The notes: generated by a model not told the origin, from the sequence alone. A DNA stretch of 44,881 nt from Saprospiraceae bacterium (GCA_030729925.1 JANQWK010000039.1:1-44881), one strand, 5' to 3'; shown: positions 1-9,385, counted from the stretch's first letter. Made by a program: numbers and translations.

Positions 1-36
1 TTTTGGATTTAATACTTTGAAAATCAGGTATTTTTT

Positions 37-114
37 AATCAGGTGCAAGGCACCTTAAGGTGGCTTGCACCTGATTACCTCTTATTAATTCCTCCACCCC
101 CCTCAAACGTAACC
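37..114 (+). repeat. Dispersed palindromic element, copy 1
   Basis: First of four copies of an intergenic element. Positions 37-76 form a palindrome of two 18-nt arms around a central TTAA, with one mismatch (G at 63 opposite G at 50). Each arm contains the 13-mer GGTGCAAGGCACC or its reverse complement, which is itself an inverted repeat with a 3-nt centre. The conserved tail runs from 77 to GTAACC at 109-114 and is 38 nt here, against 36 nt in the other copies. It lies beyond the 3' end of the minus-strand sulfurtransferase gene; its left-hand neighbour is outside the window. Confidence 0.9.
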
Positions 115-161
115 CCTTTCAGCGGCTTTTTTGCACAATTTTTTTGCGTGAGCAGATCTCC

Positions 162-1001
162 TCAAGATCCGCGCTCTACTGGTCGCGATACGTCGGTGAT
201 CCATTCGCTCCAGGAACCGGGATAAATTTTGGGCATGCCCAATCCTGCATGGTAATAAGCCAAGGCATTATGACAGGCTGTTACGCCCGAACCACAATAA
301 AAGACGGTTTGGGTAGGACTGCCCAGGGATCGAAAACGATCGAGCAGCAACTCGGCAGACCGAAAACGGCCATTGGCATCCAGGTTTTCGGAATAGGGCA
401 GGTTGCCCGCACCCGGTATGTGACCCGCCACCGGGTCAATTGGTTCTACCTCGCCCGAATAGCGCTCGGCAGCCCGGGCATCTATCACCCGAAACCGGTA
501 ACTGGTAAGGTTGTCCAGCAAATCATCTGCTGAGACCATTAAAGATTCCTGTAGCGATGCCACGAACAAACGCGGATTTTTGAACAGAATGTTTGTGGCA
601 ACAGGCAGCATTTTGTCGTTCCAGGATTTCCAGCCGCCATTCAATACGGCTACTTTTTCATGCCCCAACCAGTGCAGCAACCACCACAAACGAGCCGCAA
701 ATGCTCCCCCCTGGTCGTCGTACACAACCACCTGCACCGAAGCGTCTATGCCCCACTTGGAAAACAGTTGTTCGCAATGCGCCACATCCGGCAAGGGATG
801 CCGACCTGTTTTGCCGGGAATGACACGCGCAGAAAGGTCTTCGTCCAAATGCGCGTATATCGCACCAGGTATGTGGCCCGCTAAATACGCTTTTCGGCCA
901 AGTTCCGGGCCGCTTAGCGAAAACCTGCAATCTACCACCACCGTCCCCGGATCCTGTAAGATTAAATAGACATCCTGCGCTTCAATCAACGAACTATACA
1001 T
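162..1001 (-). CDS. Sulfurtransferase, 3-mercaptopyruvate sulfurtransferase type (tandem rhodanese)
   Basis: Predicted cytoplasmic sulfurtransferase of 279 residues, the usual length for the two-rhodanese-domain family. The N-terminal, catalytically inactive rhodanese domain covers about residues 5-125 and the active domain about 155-275. The catalytic loop near the C terminus reads CGSGVTA, with the nucleophile at Cys236. A CG(S/T)GVT loop is typical of 3-mercaptopyruvate sulfurtransferases, whereas thiosulfate sulfurtransferases usually have CRKGVT; this favours mercaptopyruvate as sulfur donor, but substrate cannot be settled from sequence. No signal peptide is seen. The gene is divergent from the M14 peptidase gene (109 bp between the starts) and its 3' end faces repeat copy 1. 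Confidence 0.9.
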   Translation of the reverse strand: MYSSLIEAQDVYLILQDPGTVVVDCRFSLSGPELGRKAYLAGHIPGAIYAHLDEDLSARVIPGKTGRHPLPDVAHCEQLFSKWGIDASVQVVVYDDQGGAFAARLWWLLHWLGHEKVAVLNGGWKSWNDKMLPVATNILFKNPRLFVASLQESLMVSADDLLDNLTSYRFRVIDARAAERYSGEVEPIDPVAGHIPGAGNLPYSENLDANGRFRSAELLLDRFRSLGSPTQTVFYCGSGVTACHNALAYYHAGLGMPKIYPGSWSEWITDVSRPVERGS

Positions 1002-1055
1002 GTGCTTTGCTTTTCTGGGTGATGATCAATACAACTTTAAAGATCTGCCTGCGTT

Positions 1056-1063
1056 TAAATTTG
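1056..1063 (+). promoter_or_regulatory. Candidate -7 box for the M14 peptidase gene
   Basis: TAAATTTG matches the Bacteroidota -7 consensus TAnnTTTG and lies 47 bp before the chosen ATG at 1111. No TTG or TTTG is found at the expected 17-23 nt upstream, so the assignment is weak. Confidence 0.3.
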
Positions 1064-1110
1064 TTATTTTTCTGGCAAATTCAAAAACAATTTACACTAA
1101 ATCTTCTCAC

Positions 1111-3648
1111 ATGTATAAAAAACACTTACTCCTACTGTCATTGCTCCTGAGCAGCTTTGCCGCACTCCTGGCTCAACTGCGATCCCCCAATGATTTCCTC
1201 CCACACCAACTGGGCGAAAATTTCACCCCACATCACCTGCTCGTGGATTATATGGAACATACCGCAGCCAATAGCGATAAGGTGCAGCTGACCCGCATGG
1301 GGACGACCACCGAAGGACGACCCCAACTGCTGGCCTTCGTTTCTACTCCCGAAAACCTGGCAAGACTGGAAGCCATCAGACAAAATAACCTCAAAAAAAC
1401 AGGATTGATACCCGGCAGCCCCGATCCCTCCCTCGATGTGGCAATCGTATGGCTCGGATTTAGCGTCCATGGCAATGAAGCCGCAGGGTCGGAAAGCTCT
1501 ATGGCCGTTATCTATGAACTGGCCAGACCCGATAACCCGGAAACCGCCAAATGGCTGCAAAATACCCTGGTGATTATTGATCCTTCCCAAAATCCGGATG
1601 GCTACTCAAGATATACCAGCTGGTACAGAGATATCGCCCCCGCTCAACCCGATCCCAATCCAGAAGCCAGAGAACATGTAGAACCCTGGCCCGGCGGAAG
1701 GGTAAACCACTATTTGTTCGACCTCAACCGCGATTGGGCATGGCAAACCCAACAGGAAACGCAAAACCGCATCCGCATGTTCCTGCAATGGCTGCCTCAT
1801 ATCCATCCCGATATCCACGAACAAGGCTACAATAGCAATTATTATTTTGCCCCAGCCGCCCAACCCTACCACAAATACCTCAGCGAATGGCAACGCTCCT
1901 TCCAGTTTACCATCGGAAAAAATAATGCCAAACATTTCGATGAACAGGGCTGGCTCTACTATACCAGACAGGTGTTCGACCTGCTCTACCCCAGCTACGG
2001 GGATACTTACCCGATGTTCCACGGCGGTATCGGCATGACCTACGAACAGGCCGGTATCCGCGCAGGTCGCGCCATTACCCTGGAATCAGGCGATACCCTC
2101 ACCCTGCTCGATCGCATCATGCACCACAAAACAGCCGCGTTGTCCACCGTGGAAGTGGCCTCCCAAAATGCGTCAGAAATTATCAAAAATTTCGAAGCCT
2201 ACTACCAACAGTACAGCAGCAATCCTCCAGGTGCCTACAAAACTTATGTGATCAAAGGCAATAATCCACAGGATAAAATAAAATCATTCTGTGAACTACT
2301 GGACAAAAACCAAATTAAATATGGAACTGCCGCCAAGGCCACTACGCTGAATGCTTTCGATTATCAGACCGGCAGAGAGACGAATATCCAAGTGGTTCCG
2401 GGCGATCTGCTGATCTCCGCTTACCAACCTTTTGCCGTGTTTACCCAGGTGCTGATGGATCCTTCTACCGAAGTGGTGGATTCCAATACTTATGATATTA
2501 CCGCTTGGTCGCTTCCCTATGCTTACGGCCTGGAAGCCTATGCAGGTAAACAAAAGATCGAAGTGAGTGCGCCTTTCCAGTTTAAAACGGTTACTGCCCC
2601 CAATATCGGCACTCAAAAACCCTACGCGTTTTTGGTTCGCTGGGAAGGACTTAAAGATGCCCGCTTCCTGGCCGCACTGCTCCAGGCAGGCGTAAAAGTG
2701 CGCTTCGCCAATGATCCTTTCCAACTGGAAGATAACAGCTTCGACAGGGGTACCCTCATCATTACCCGGGAGGATAACCGCAAACAGGAAGATCTTTTCC
2801 TGTCAGCTGTGACCCGCTTGGCCGCAGACCACCAACAGGAGCTTTTTGTGACCTACACCGGCTTTACCAATAATGGCAAAGACCTTGGATCGAGCTTTAT
2901 GAGCTTCCTGGATGCTCCCAAAGTGGCTGTTCTGTCCGGGACAGGGGTAAATTCAACCAGCTTCGGACAGATTTGGTATTTCTTCGAACGGGATCTGGGC
3001 TACCCGGTTCATATCCACGGCGCATCCGAACTGGGCAGGTTCGACCTTAGTGCCTACCACGTACTGATTATGCCCGAAGGCAGCTATCGCTTGTCCGACA
3101 GCCAGCAACAACTGCTCAATGAGTGGGTCGGCAAAGGAGGAAAAGTGATCGCCGTGGGAAGTGCCACCAATGCTTTCAGCAACAGAGAGGGCTTTAGCCT
3201 CAAACCCTACGCCTCTAAAGAAACGGAGGCTGCCGCTAAAAAACGCAACGAACAGGCTATGCTGGATCATCGGTTGGATGATTTCGGCGGACAAACCGAA
3301 CGCTACCTGAGCAATTCTATCCCAGGGGCTATCGTGAAGTTGACCATGGACAATACCCATCCCCTGGCTTACGGGATGCCAAATTATTATTTTACCTTGA
3401 AAGCGGGAGAAAGTACTTTCGAACACCTCGCCGATGCCTGGAATGTGGGCTACCTCAAAGAGGATATCTTTTCCGCAGGATTTATCGGGGCAGGCGTGAA
3501 AGACCAACTGAAAAACACAACTACCTTCGCTGTAGAAGATAAAGGCAGAGGAGCTATCGTGTATATGGTGGACAATCCCCTGTTCCGCGCTTTCTGGGAA
3601 AATGGGAAATTTTTATTCAGCAATGCAGTTTTCTTTGTAGCACAATAA
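1111..3648 (+). CDS. M14 family zinc carboxypeptidase, secreted
   Basis: Predicted exported metallopeptidase of 845 residues. The ATG at 1111 is preferred to the in-frame ATG at 1000 because it opens directly on a signal peptide (MYKKHLLLLSLLLSSFAALLAQ region) and the earlier start would overlap the divergent sulfurtransferase gene. The M14 catalytic domain covers about residues 25-360: zinc ligands His120 and Glu123 in HGNE, His236 in DIHEQG, the NPDG motif near residue 158, and the catalytic Glu312 in MTYEQAG. The remaining half contains a region near residues 600-700 resembling the class I glutamine-amidotransferase-like fold seen at the C terminus of many Bacteroidota M14 proteins. All expected active-site residues are present. 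The peptide substrate is unknown. The serine protease gene follows 25 bp downstream, so the two may be cotranscribed. Confidence 0.9.
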   Translation: MYKKHLLLLSLLLSSFAALLAQLRSPNDFLPHQLGENFTPHHLLVDYMEHTAANSDKVQLTRMGTTTEGRPQLLAFVSTPENLARLEAIRQNNLKKTGLIPGSPDPSLDVAIVWLGFSVHGNEAAGSESSMAVIYELARPDNPETAKWLQNTLVIIDPSQNPDGYSRYTSWYRDIAPAQPDPNPEAREHVEPWPGGRVNHYLFDLNRDWAWQTQQETQNRIRMFLQWLPHIHPDIHEQGYNSNYYFAPAAQPYHKYLSEWQRSFQFTIGKNNAKHFDEQGWLYYTRQVFDLLYPSYGDTYPMFHGGIGMTYEQAGIRAGRAITLESGDTLTLLDRIMHHKTAALSTVEVASQNASEIIKNFEAYYQQYSSNPPGAYKTYVIKGNNPQDKIKSFCELLDKNQIKYGTAAKATTLNAFDYQTGRETNIQVVPGDLLISAYQPFAVFTQVLMDPSTEVVDSNTYDITAWSLPYAYGLEAYAGKQKIEVSAPFQFKTVTAPNIGTQKPYAFLVRWEGLKDARFLAALLQAGVKVRFANDPFQLEDNSFDRGTLIITREDNRKQEDLFLSAVTRLAADHQQELFVTYTGFTNNGKDLGSSFMSFLDAPKVAVLSGTGVNSTSFGQIWYFFERDLGYPVHIHGASELGRFDLSAYHVLIMPEGSYRLSDSQQQLLNEWVGKGGKVIAVGSATNAFSNREGFSLKPYASKETEAAAKKRNEQAMLDHRLDDFGGQTERYLSNSIPGAIVKLTMDNTHPLAYGMPNYYFTLKAGESTFEHLADAWNVGYLKEDIFSAGFIGAGVKDQLKNTTTFAVEDKGRGAIVYMVDNPLFRAFWENGKFLFSNAVFFVAQ

Positions 3649-3673
3649 GTTTCACCTAAACAGCAGGATCGGC

Positions 3674-5890
3674 ATGAAATTTTTTCTTCCCTTGTTGATC
3701 TTCAGCCTGATGGCTGGCCATCATCCGCTTTTTGCGCAAAAAAGCACCTACCAGCCTTCTGCAGAAGCCTATACAGCCGATCCTGCTGCTATTTTTTTGT
3801 TGCCCGCGCTCAACAATGATAGCCTTTGGCAAAACGAATTGCGCCAACGCCAACCCGGACGCCCACTTTTTTTCGCGACAGCGATTCCCCTGGATCTTTC
3901 TCCCAATAATGCCGGATATTGGAAAAGCAATCCCAATGGAGAAAGGGTCTGGTACCTGGGGATACAGTCGCCCAATGCCCATTCCCTCAACCTGGCTTTC
4001 GATGCCTTTTTTTTGCCGCCCTCGGCTTCCCTATACTTGTATTCCGACGATTTTTCCCGGCAAATCGGCCCCATTACGGCCCTCGATAATGATTCCCACT
4101 ACACCTGGTGGTCGCCCATTGTTTTCGGCACCACGGTGTACCTGGAGCTTCGGATTGCCGACCACGATCTGCCCGAGCTTCAACTCCACCTCAGCAAAGC
4201 CAATCACGATTTTGCCAATTTCTCACAAACAAGCAACAATACCTGTTTTCTCGATACCCAATGCAACGAGTCCAACGGCTGGGATATCGTGAATGCCTAC
4301 CAGGATCAAATCCGCTCCGTGGTGATGGTTACCATCGAAGGTAACCGCGCTTGTACGGCTTTCCTGATCAACAATACCGCCGCCAACTGCCGGCCTTTCC
4401 TGATGTCCGCTTTTCATTGTAACATTGATCCCGAAAATGCACCCAGCATCGTGGCTTACTGGGGATTCGAAAACCCCGTTTGCCGATCCGTCAATGCACC
4501 CTCAAATGAAGGAAGGGGACAGGGACAACTGACCCGCTCCAATTCAGGGGCAGCTTTCCGCGCCGGATGGGAACCTTCAGATATGGTACTCGTCGAACTC
4601 GATGATGAACCCGCAGATGACCAGGCATTTTTCGCAGGCTGGGACAGGTCTGCTCAAACTCCAAAGGATACCGTAGTGGGTATCCACCACCCCAAAGCCC
4701 TTGAAAAGAGAATTTCGTTTTCGTTTCAGGATACTTATACCGGATCCTGGGAGACCAATGACCTACCCCGACCTGCCGGCAATCACCTGATTGTACCTTT
4801 CTGGTCGGTCGGAAGCACCGCACCTGCTTCTTCCGGCTCCCCGCTGTTCGATAAGGACGGGTTAGTCAGAGGTCAACTGCACGGTGGAGCTGCCGCTTGC
4901 GGACTGCCCGAATTCGATTCTTACGGACGGTTTTATTCCTCCTGGACCGGAGGAGGAAGCCCTGCTACGTCCCTCCAATACTGGCTCGACCCCCTGGGCA
5001 TTAATCCCGTAACCCTTCCAGGGAAAACTTTTGATTACTGCGCTGCCGCACTCCAGGCTTTTCCTTACGAAAGCCAGCTTTGTATAGGCGATACGACGAG
5101 TTTCGAGGTTGTACTCACCGGTTTTATAGATTTTCCGGTCAGCCTCAGCCTGAAACAGCCCCTGCCACCCGGCCTTACGGTCTGGCTACAGGATACGCTG
5201 CTCACTACCCAAGGGGTCAATACCCGACTTTTCGTGACCACCCGGGAGAATGCAATACCTGCAAGCATGGTTATCGGTATCCAGGCATCCGGAAACCAAG
5301 CCCTTACCGCGGGACAAGTTCAGGTGGTCTTGCGCGATATTCCCGAACCCGCCCTGCTGATCCAGCCCGAACCGGGTCGGGTATTCATTGGCAACTCTCC
5401 CCTGTTTAGCTGGCAAAATACCGGAGAAGATATTTCCTGGGAACTCCAGTGGAGCAAAGATCCCCTTTTTGAGCAGCTGGCTTTTGCGCAGCTGACCCAG
5501 ACCCCTCAGCTCAGTCCACGACTTCCCGATAACAATGGGCAATACTACTGGCGCGTCAAAAGTATCAATACATGCGGAGCAACATTGTCCGAAATATCTG
5601 ATTTTTATCGGTTCCCGGACTTATCCTTGCGCTTCGGCGGCAACAAGGTAACGGTAAGCCCCAACCCGGCCTCCGAAAGCCTTCAGATCGGTTTTTCCAA
5701 TCCACTCGCCCAACCCGTCCGACTGAACTTGTTTGCCCTTAACGGAGCGCTGTTGCACGGCGAAAACCTCGCTGCTGGTTCGACCTTTTTCAGAATTGAC
5801 CTGCAATATTTGCCCAACGGACTCTATCTCCTGCAACTACAGCAAGGCGATACTCGGTTTGTGCAAAAGATTCTTGTCCAACATCCTTGA
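3674..5890 (+). CDS. Trypsin-like serine protease with type IX secretion sorting domain
   Basis: Exported protease of 738 residues. A signal peptide (about residues 1-22, ending in FAQ) precedes an N-terminal region of about 190 residues and then a trypsin-like domain resembling lysyl endopeptidases. Its triad is visible as His248 in SAFHC, Asp303 in SDMVLVEL and Ser387 in SSGSPLF. The cysteine spacing (CTAFLINN, CRPFLMSAFHC, CGLPEF) fits a disulfide-stabilised secreted fold. After about residue 460 there are Ig/fibronectin-like beta segments, including a WELQWSKDPLF stretch, and the last 80 residues form a type A T9SS C-terminal domain (SPNPASESLQI start, then NGLYLLQL and a KILV ending). 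The T9SS signal predicts passage through the outer membrane and surface attachment or release. Cleavage specificity is inferred only from family resemblance. Confidence 0.88.
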   Translation: MKFFLPLLIFSLMAGHHPLFAQKSTYQPSAEAYTADPAAIFLLPALNNDSLWQNELRQRQPGRPLFFATAIPLDLSPNNAGYWKSNPNGERVWYLGIQSPNAHSLNLAFDAFFLPPSASLYLYSDDFSRQIGPITALDNDSHYTWWSPIVFGTTVYLELRIADHDLPELQLHLSKANHDFANFSQTSNNTCFLDTQCNESNGWDIVNAYQDQIRSVVMVTIEGNRACTAFLINNTAANCRPFLMSAFHCNIDPENAPSIVAYWGFENPVCRSVNAPSNEGRGQGQLTRSNSGAAFRAGWEPSDMVLVELDDEPADDQAFFAGWDRSAQTPKDTVVGIHHPKALEKRISFSFQDTYTGSWETNDLPRPAGNHLIVPFWSVGSTAPASSGSPLFDKDGLVRGQLHGGAAACGLPEFDSYGRFYSSWTGGGSPATSLQYWLDPLGINPVTLPGKTFDYCAAALQAFPYESQLCIGDTTSFEVVLTGFIDFPVSLSLKQPLPPGLTVWLQDTLLTTQGVNTRLFVTTRENAIPASMVIGIQASGNQALTAGQVQVVLRDIPEPALLIQPEPGRVFIGNSPLFSWQNTGEDISWELQWSKDPLFEQLAFAQLTQTPQLSPRLPDNNGQYYWRVKSINTCGATLSEISDFYRFPDLSLRFGGNKVTVSPNPASESLQIGFSNPLAQPVRLNLFALNGALLHGENLAAGSTFFRIDLQYLPNGLYLLQLQQGDTRFVQKILVQHP

Positions 5891-5915
5891 TGACTGGTAT
5901 TTTCTGCTTTATATG

Positions 5916-5923
5916 TAATTTTG
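5916..5923 (+). promoter_or_regulatory. Candidate -7 box for fahA
   Basis: TAATTTTG matches TAnnTTTG and lies 15 bp before the fahA ATG, implying a very short leader. The nearest upstream TTG (5887-5889) is 26 bp away, longer than the usual 17-23. Confidence 0.3.
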
Positions 5924-5938
5924 GCGAAAGCCTAAGTT

Positions 5939-7204
5939 ATGCACCCCATCAACTCCTGGATAGAAATCCCCCCTCAAGCGGATTTCCCGCTGTATAATAT
6001 CCCTTTCGGCATACTCCGCCGCCCCGATGGATCTTTCCGCGCAGCTACTGCCATAGGTCGGCAGGTCGTAGATCTGCTTGCCCTCCACGAGCTGGGGCAC
6101 CTCCACATAGCCGGACTGGATCGCCAAATGCTTGCAAATGCAGTCCTTAACCCCCTCATTCAGGCCGGAAAACCCGTGGCACAAGCACTTAGAGCTACCC
6201 TAATGCAGCTGTTCGATGTAAGCAATACTGTTCCCTCCCTTCGGGAAAAAACAGCCGCGTTCCTGGTGCCTGTAGAAAAGGCCGAAATGGTATTGCCCCT
6301 CGACATTCGAAATTATACCGATTTCTATTCCAGTAAAGAACATGCCACTAATGTGGGATCTATGTTTCGCGATCCCGATAAGGCGCTGCTGCCCAACTGG
6401 AAACACCTGCCGGTGGGCTACCACGGGCGAGCCTCTTCCATTGTGGTGGACAAAACACCCATACGGCGACCCTGGGGACAAATCCTGCCCAAGGATGCCA
6501 CACACCCCATTTTTGGACCATCTCAGGCACTCGACTTCGAACTGGAAATGGCTTTCGTGGTGGGTACATCCAATCCGCTGGGCACCCCCGTTGCCGTAGA
6601 GCGCGCAGAAGAACACATCTGGGGACTGATGCTCTTCAACGATTGGTCTGCCCGAGATATCCAACAATGGGAATATGTGCCCCTCGGACCTTTTTTGGGC
6701 AAGAGCTTTGCCTCAACCGTTTCGCCCTGGATCATTACCCTCGATGCGCTGGAACCCTTTCGCTGTGCAGGTCCCATGCAAGATCCCCAAGTGCTGCCAC
6801 ACTTGCGAAGCGAGGGCAGCCGAACCTTCGATATCGCCCTTGAAGCCTGGATCCAACCCCAGGGAAGTACGCCCACCCGGATCTGCCAATCCAACTTCAA
6901 CTACCTTTACTGGAACATGAGCCAGCAACTGGCACACCATACCAGCAATGGTTGCAACCTGCAGGTAGGCGACCTTTGCGCCTCCGGAACCATCAGCGGC
7001 ACCGAACCGGGTAGCTATGGATCTATGCTCGAACTCGCCTGGCGCGGCACCAAGCCCCTCCGTTTACCCGATGGGCAATCCAGAACCTTCCTCGAGGACG
7101 GCGATACCCTTTCGCTGCAAGCCTACTGCCAAAAAGACGGGCTGCGCCTGGGGTTTGGCACCGCTTCAGGAACCCTCTTACCCGCATTAAACCAACCCGC
7201 ATGA
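5939..7204 (+). CDS. fahA: Fumarylacetoacetase
   Basis: Predicted to hydrolyse 4-fumarylacetoacetate to fumarate and acetoacetate, the last step of tyrosine (homogentisate) catabolism, in the cytoplasm. At 421 residues it has the size of the eukaryotic-type FAH family. An N-terminal beta domain (about 1-115) is followed by the catalytic FAH domain. The signature YTDFYSSKEHATNVGSMFR supplies the catalytic His, and the metal-ligand region DFELEMAFVVG and the NDWSARDIQQWEYVPLGPF block are intact. No other tyrosine-degradation gene lies in the window, so the rest of the pathway must be elsewhere. The stop overlaps the start of the following DD-peptidase gene by 4 bp (ATGA), implying cotranscription. 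Confidence 0.93.
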   Translation: MHPINSWIEIPPQADFPLYNIPFGILRRPDGSFRAATAIGRQVVDLLALHELGHLHIAGLDRQMLANAVLNPLIQAGKPVAQALRATLMQLFDVSNTVPSLREKTAAFLVPVEKAEMVLPLDIRNYTDFYSSKEHATNVGSMFRDPDKALLPNWKHLPVGYHGRASSIVVDKTPIRRPWGQILPKDATHPIFGPSQALDFELEMAFVVGTSNPLGTPVAVERAEEHIWGLMLFNDWSARDIQQWEYVPLGPFLGKSFASTVSPWIITLDALEPFRCAGPMQDPQVLPHLRSEGSRTFDIALEAWIQPQGSTPTRICQSNFNYLYWNMSQQLAHHTSNGCNLQVGDLCASGTISGTEPGSYGSMLELAWRGTKPLRLPDGQSRTFLEDGDTLSLQAYCQKDGLRLGFGTASGTLLPALNQPA

Positions 7205-8667
7205 AGCTGCTCCGAATAGGGCTATTATTGCTCTTGTTAAGTAGTCAGGTAAGGGCTGTCGCCCAAAAAAACATCCAAAATTACCTCGATCAGTGGGTAC
7301 AGGATCCTGAACTTCGACACGCAGGCATCGGTATCGTAGTAAAAACGATTGGACAGCCCGATAGGATGGCTGCCCATAACCCCGACCTCAGCCTCATTCC
7401 CGCATCTACCCTCAAAATTCTAACCACCGCCACCGGTCTGGCTGTCCTCGGCAAAGATTTTCGCTTCAAAACGGAAGTTCAGTACGACGGAAGCATAGAT
7501 GCCGCCGGACAACTCAACGGTAACGTCTATCTCAAAGGCTATGGCGATCCCACCCTGGGGTCAGATCAGATGCCCGGAGTCCCGGATATGGATACCGTCA
7601 TGGAGTGGTTTCGACTTGCCCTGCAACAACAGGGAATACGAAGCATCCTCGGCAACATCTACGGCGACGCCAGCTTTTTTCCCAGTGCCGTAAGCGCCCC
7701 AACCTGGCCTTGGTACGATCTGGGCAACTACTACGGAGCAGGTGCCTGGGGACTCAATATCCACGAAAATTTATATTACCTGGACTTCAAACAGGTCCCC
7801 AACCTGGGCGAAACACCGCCTATACAAGCACTGCGACCAGCTATTGCCGGCATGACCTTCATCAATGAGGTCACCACGGCAGCCACAGGACGCGGAGGGG
7901 ATACCTACATCTACGGAGCCCCTTATACCTACGAGCGCTTTGTCCGAGGCACAATAGGCCGGGGCAACGGAACCATCACCATAAAAGGAGCAATCCCCGA
8001 TCCACCACAGTTCGCCGCGCAGTACCTGCTCGAAAAAATTCAGGCTATCGGGATAACAGTAAGCGGAGAAGCAGTGGCCCTGCACCGGATGTCGCCCAAA
8101 ACCGGATCCGGCCTCCGGCAGACCCTCTTCGAATATACCTCACCCGATTTGCAAGAGATCAGCCAGAGAGCCAACCAGAAATCAGTCAACCTCTACTGCG
8201 AAAGCATTCTTCGACAGCTGGGCATAAAAGCATCCGGCAATCCCGACAGAACCGCAGGTATCACAGCCATGCAAAACTTCTGGCAGCAAAAATCGCTCGA
8301 CTTTTCAGGTGTTTTCGTCGAAGACGGGAGCGGATTATCGCCCCGAAACGCCCTCACCAGCCGGTTTTTAACCGAAGCACTCGAACAAATCGCCCAATCA
8401 CCCGACTGGTTTGACAGCTTTTTTTCCACCCTGCCCGTAACCGGAGAAAATGGCACCCTCAGCTACATGTTGCGCAATACCCCCGCACAAGGACGGGTAT
8501 TTGCCAAAAGCGGGAGCATGGAAAGGGTCAGGGCTTATGCAGGATACCTCCGCACCGAAAAAGATCAGCTGCTCGCCTTTTCCATCCTGGTAAACAATTA
8601 TACCTGCACATCCGACATTATGCGCAAAAAAATAGAAGAATTACTTTTATTTTTGGTGCAATCCTAA
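7201..8667 (+). CDS. dacB: D-alanyl-D-alanine carboxypeptidase/endopeptidase (PBP4 type, peptidase S13)
   Basis: Penicillin-binding protein of 488 residues with a signal peptide (LLLLLLSSQVRAVAQ region), hence periplasmic. It would cleave terminal D-Ala from peptidoglycan stem peptides and/or open D-Ala cross-links. All three S13 motifs are present in order: SxxK as Ser69-Thr-Leu-Lys72, SxN as Ser328-Val-Asn330, and KTG represented by Lys436-Ser-Gly438, a conservative change. The length agrees with E. coli DacB (about 477 residues), including the large insertion between the first two motifs. It is translationally coupled to fahA by a 4-bp overlap, with no metabolic link between them. A second S13 enzyme is encoded at 39046-40389. 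The carboxypeptidase/endopeptidase balance cannot be judged from sequence. Confidence 0.9.
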   Translation: MKLLRIGLLLLLLSSQVRAVAQKNIQNYLDQWVQDPELRHAGIGIVVKTIGQPDRMAAHNPDLSLIPASTLKILTTATGLAVLGKDFRFKTEVQYDGSIDAAGQLNGNVYLKGYGDPTLGSDQMPGVPDMDTVMEWFRLALQQQGIRSILGNIYGDASFFPSAVSAPTWPWYDLGNYYGAGAWGLNIHENLYYLDFKQVPNLGETPPIQALRPAIAGMTFINEVTTAATGRGGDTYIYGAPYTYERFVRGTIGRGNGTITIKGAIPDPPQFAAQYLLEKIQAIGITVSGEAVALHRMSPKTGSGLRQTLFEYTSPDLQEISQRANQKSVNLYCESILRQLGIKASGNPDRTAGITAMQNFWQQKSLDFSGVFVEDGSGLSPRNALTSRFLTEALEQIAQSPDWFDSFFSTLPVTGENGTLSYMLRNTPAQGRVFAKSGSMERVRAYAGYLRTEKDQLLAFSILVNNYTCTSDIMRKKIEELLLFLVQS

Positions 8668-8680
8668 ACAAAACCCCAGC

Positions 8681-9385
8681 ATGAAGTATCTCTTTTCCGC
8701 AGGCCTCCTTTCTTCCCTGCTGCTGATATTGGCAGCCAGCCCAGGCTGTACCTCCGATACTTCTGCCCCGAAAATAACTGTCCCGGACACCTCCCTTCAA
8801 CAGGAGCCGTCTAATCAGCAAGACCCCGGAATTTCAGACGATTATACCCACACCGACCGGGTGATCTGGCAAAAACCCAATATGGTTATTGAATTGCTGG
8901 GAGACCTCAGCGACAAAACCATCGCCGATATCGGAGCCGGTACCGGATTCTTTTCCCTGCGACTCACCCCTAAGGCAAAAAAAGTGATTGCCATAGATAT
9001 TGACCAACGCTTCGTCAGCTACCTCGATAGCATCAAGCACCTCCAACTCCCCGAGGCTATGCAGGGCAAACTCGAAACCCGCCTCGCAACCCCAACTGAC
9101 CCATCGCTCGCTCCGGAAGAAGCCGATATCGCAATTATTGTCAATACGATCGTTTATATGAACAACCGGATAGCCTACCTCAAAACACTTAAGAAAGGTA
9201 TCAGACCCGGCGGACAACTCCTCATCATTGATTTCAAGAAAAAACGTACCCCCGTAGGCCCTCCCCAGGAACTTAAGGTACCCGCTTTTCAAATCGAGGA
9301 GGAACTTTACCAGGCAGGCTACAAGGAAGTACTCGTCAACGATACCGCCCTCGACTACCAATATATCGTACTTGCACGTACCTGA
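8681..9385 (+). CDS. Class I SAM-dependent methyltransferase with N-terminal lipoprotein-like signal
   Basis: Protein of 234 residues. The first 22 residues form a hydrophobic signal sequence ending in ASPGC, with Cys23 a possible lipidation site; the box is imperfect, because leucine is usual at -3. A polar, Ser/Thr/Pro-rich linker follows to about residue 45. The rest is a Rossmann methyltransferase: SAM-binding motif I as IADIGAGTGFFSLRL near residue 85, an acidic residue ending strand 2 in IAIDID, and a post-motif LLIIDFKK segment. The substrate is unknown. The combination is odd because SAM is cytoplasmic while the leader predicts export. The gene starts 13 bp after dacB and is probably the third gene of fahA-dacB-methyltransferase. 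Its 3' end faces repeat copy 2 and convergent purA. Confidence 0.8.
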   Translation: MKYLFSAGLLSSLLLILAASPGCTSDTSAPKITVPDTSLQQEPSNQQDPGISDDYTHTDRVIWQKPNMVIELLGDLSDKTIADIGAGTGFFSLRLTPKAKKVIAIDIDQRFVSYLDSIKHLQLPEAMQGKLETRLATPTDPSLAPEEADIAIIVNTIVYMNNRIAYLKTLKKGIRPGGQLLIIDFKKKRTPVGPPQELKVPAFQIEEELYQAGYKEVLVNDTALDYQYIVLART

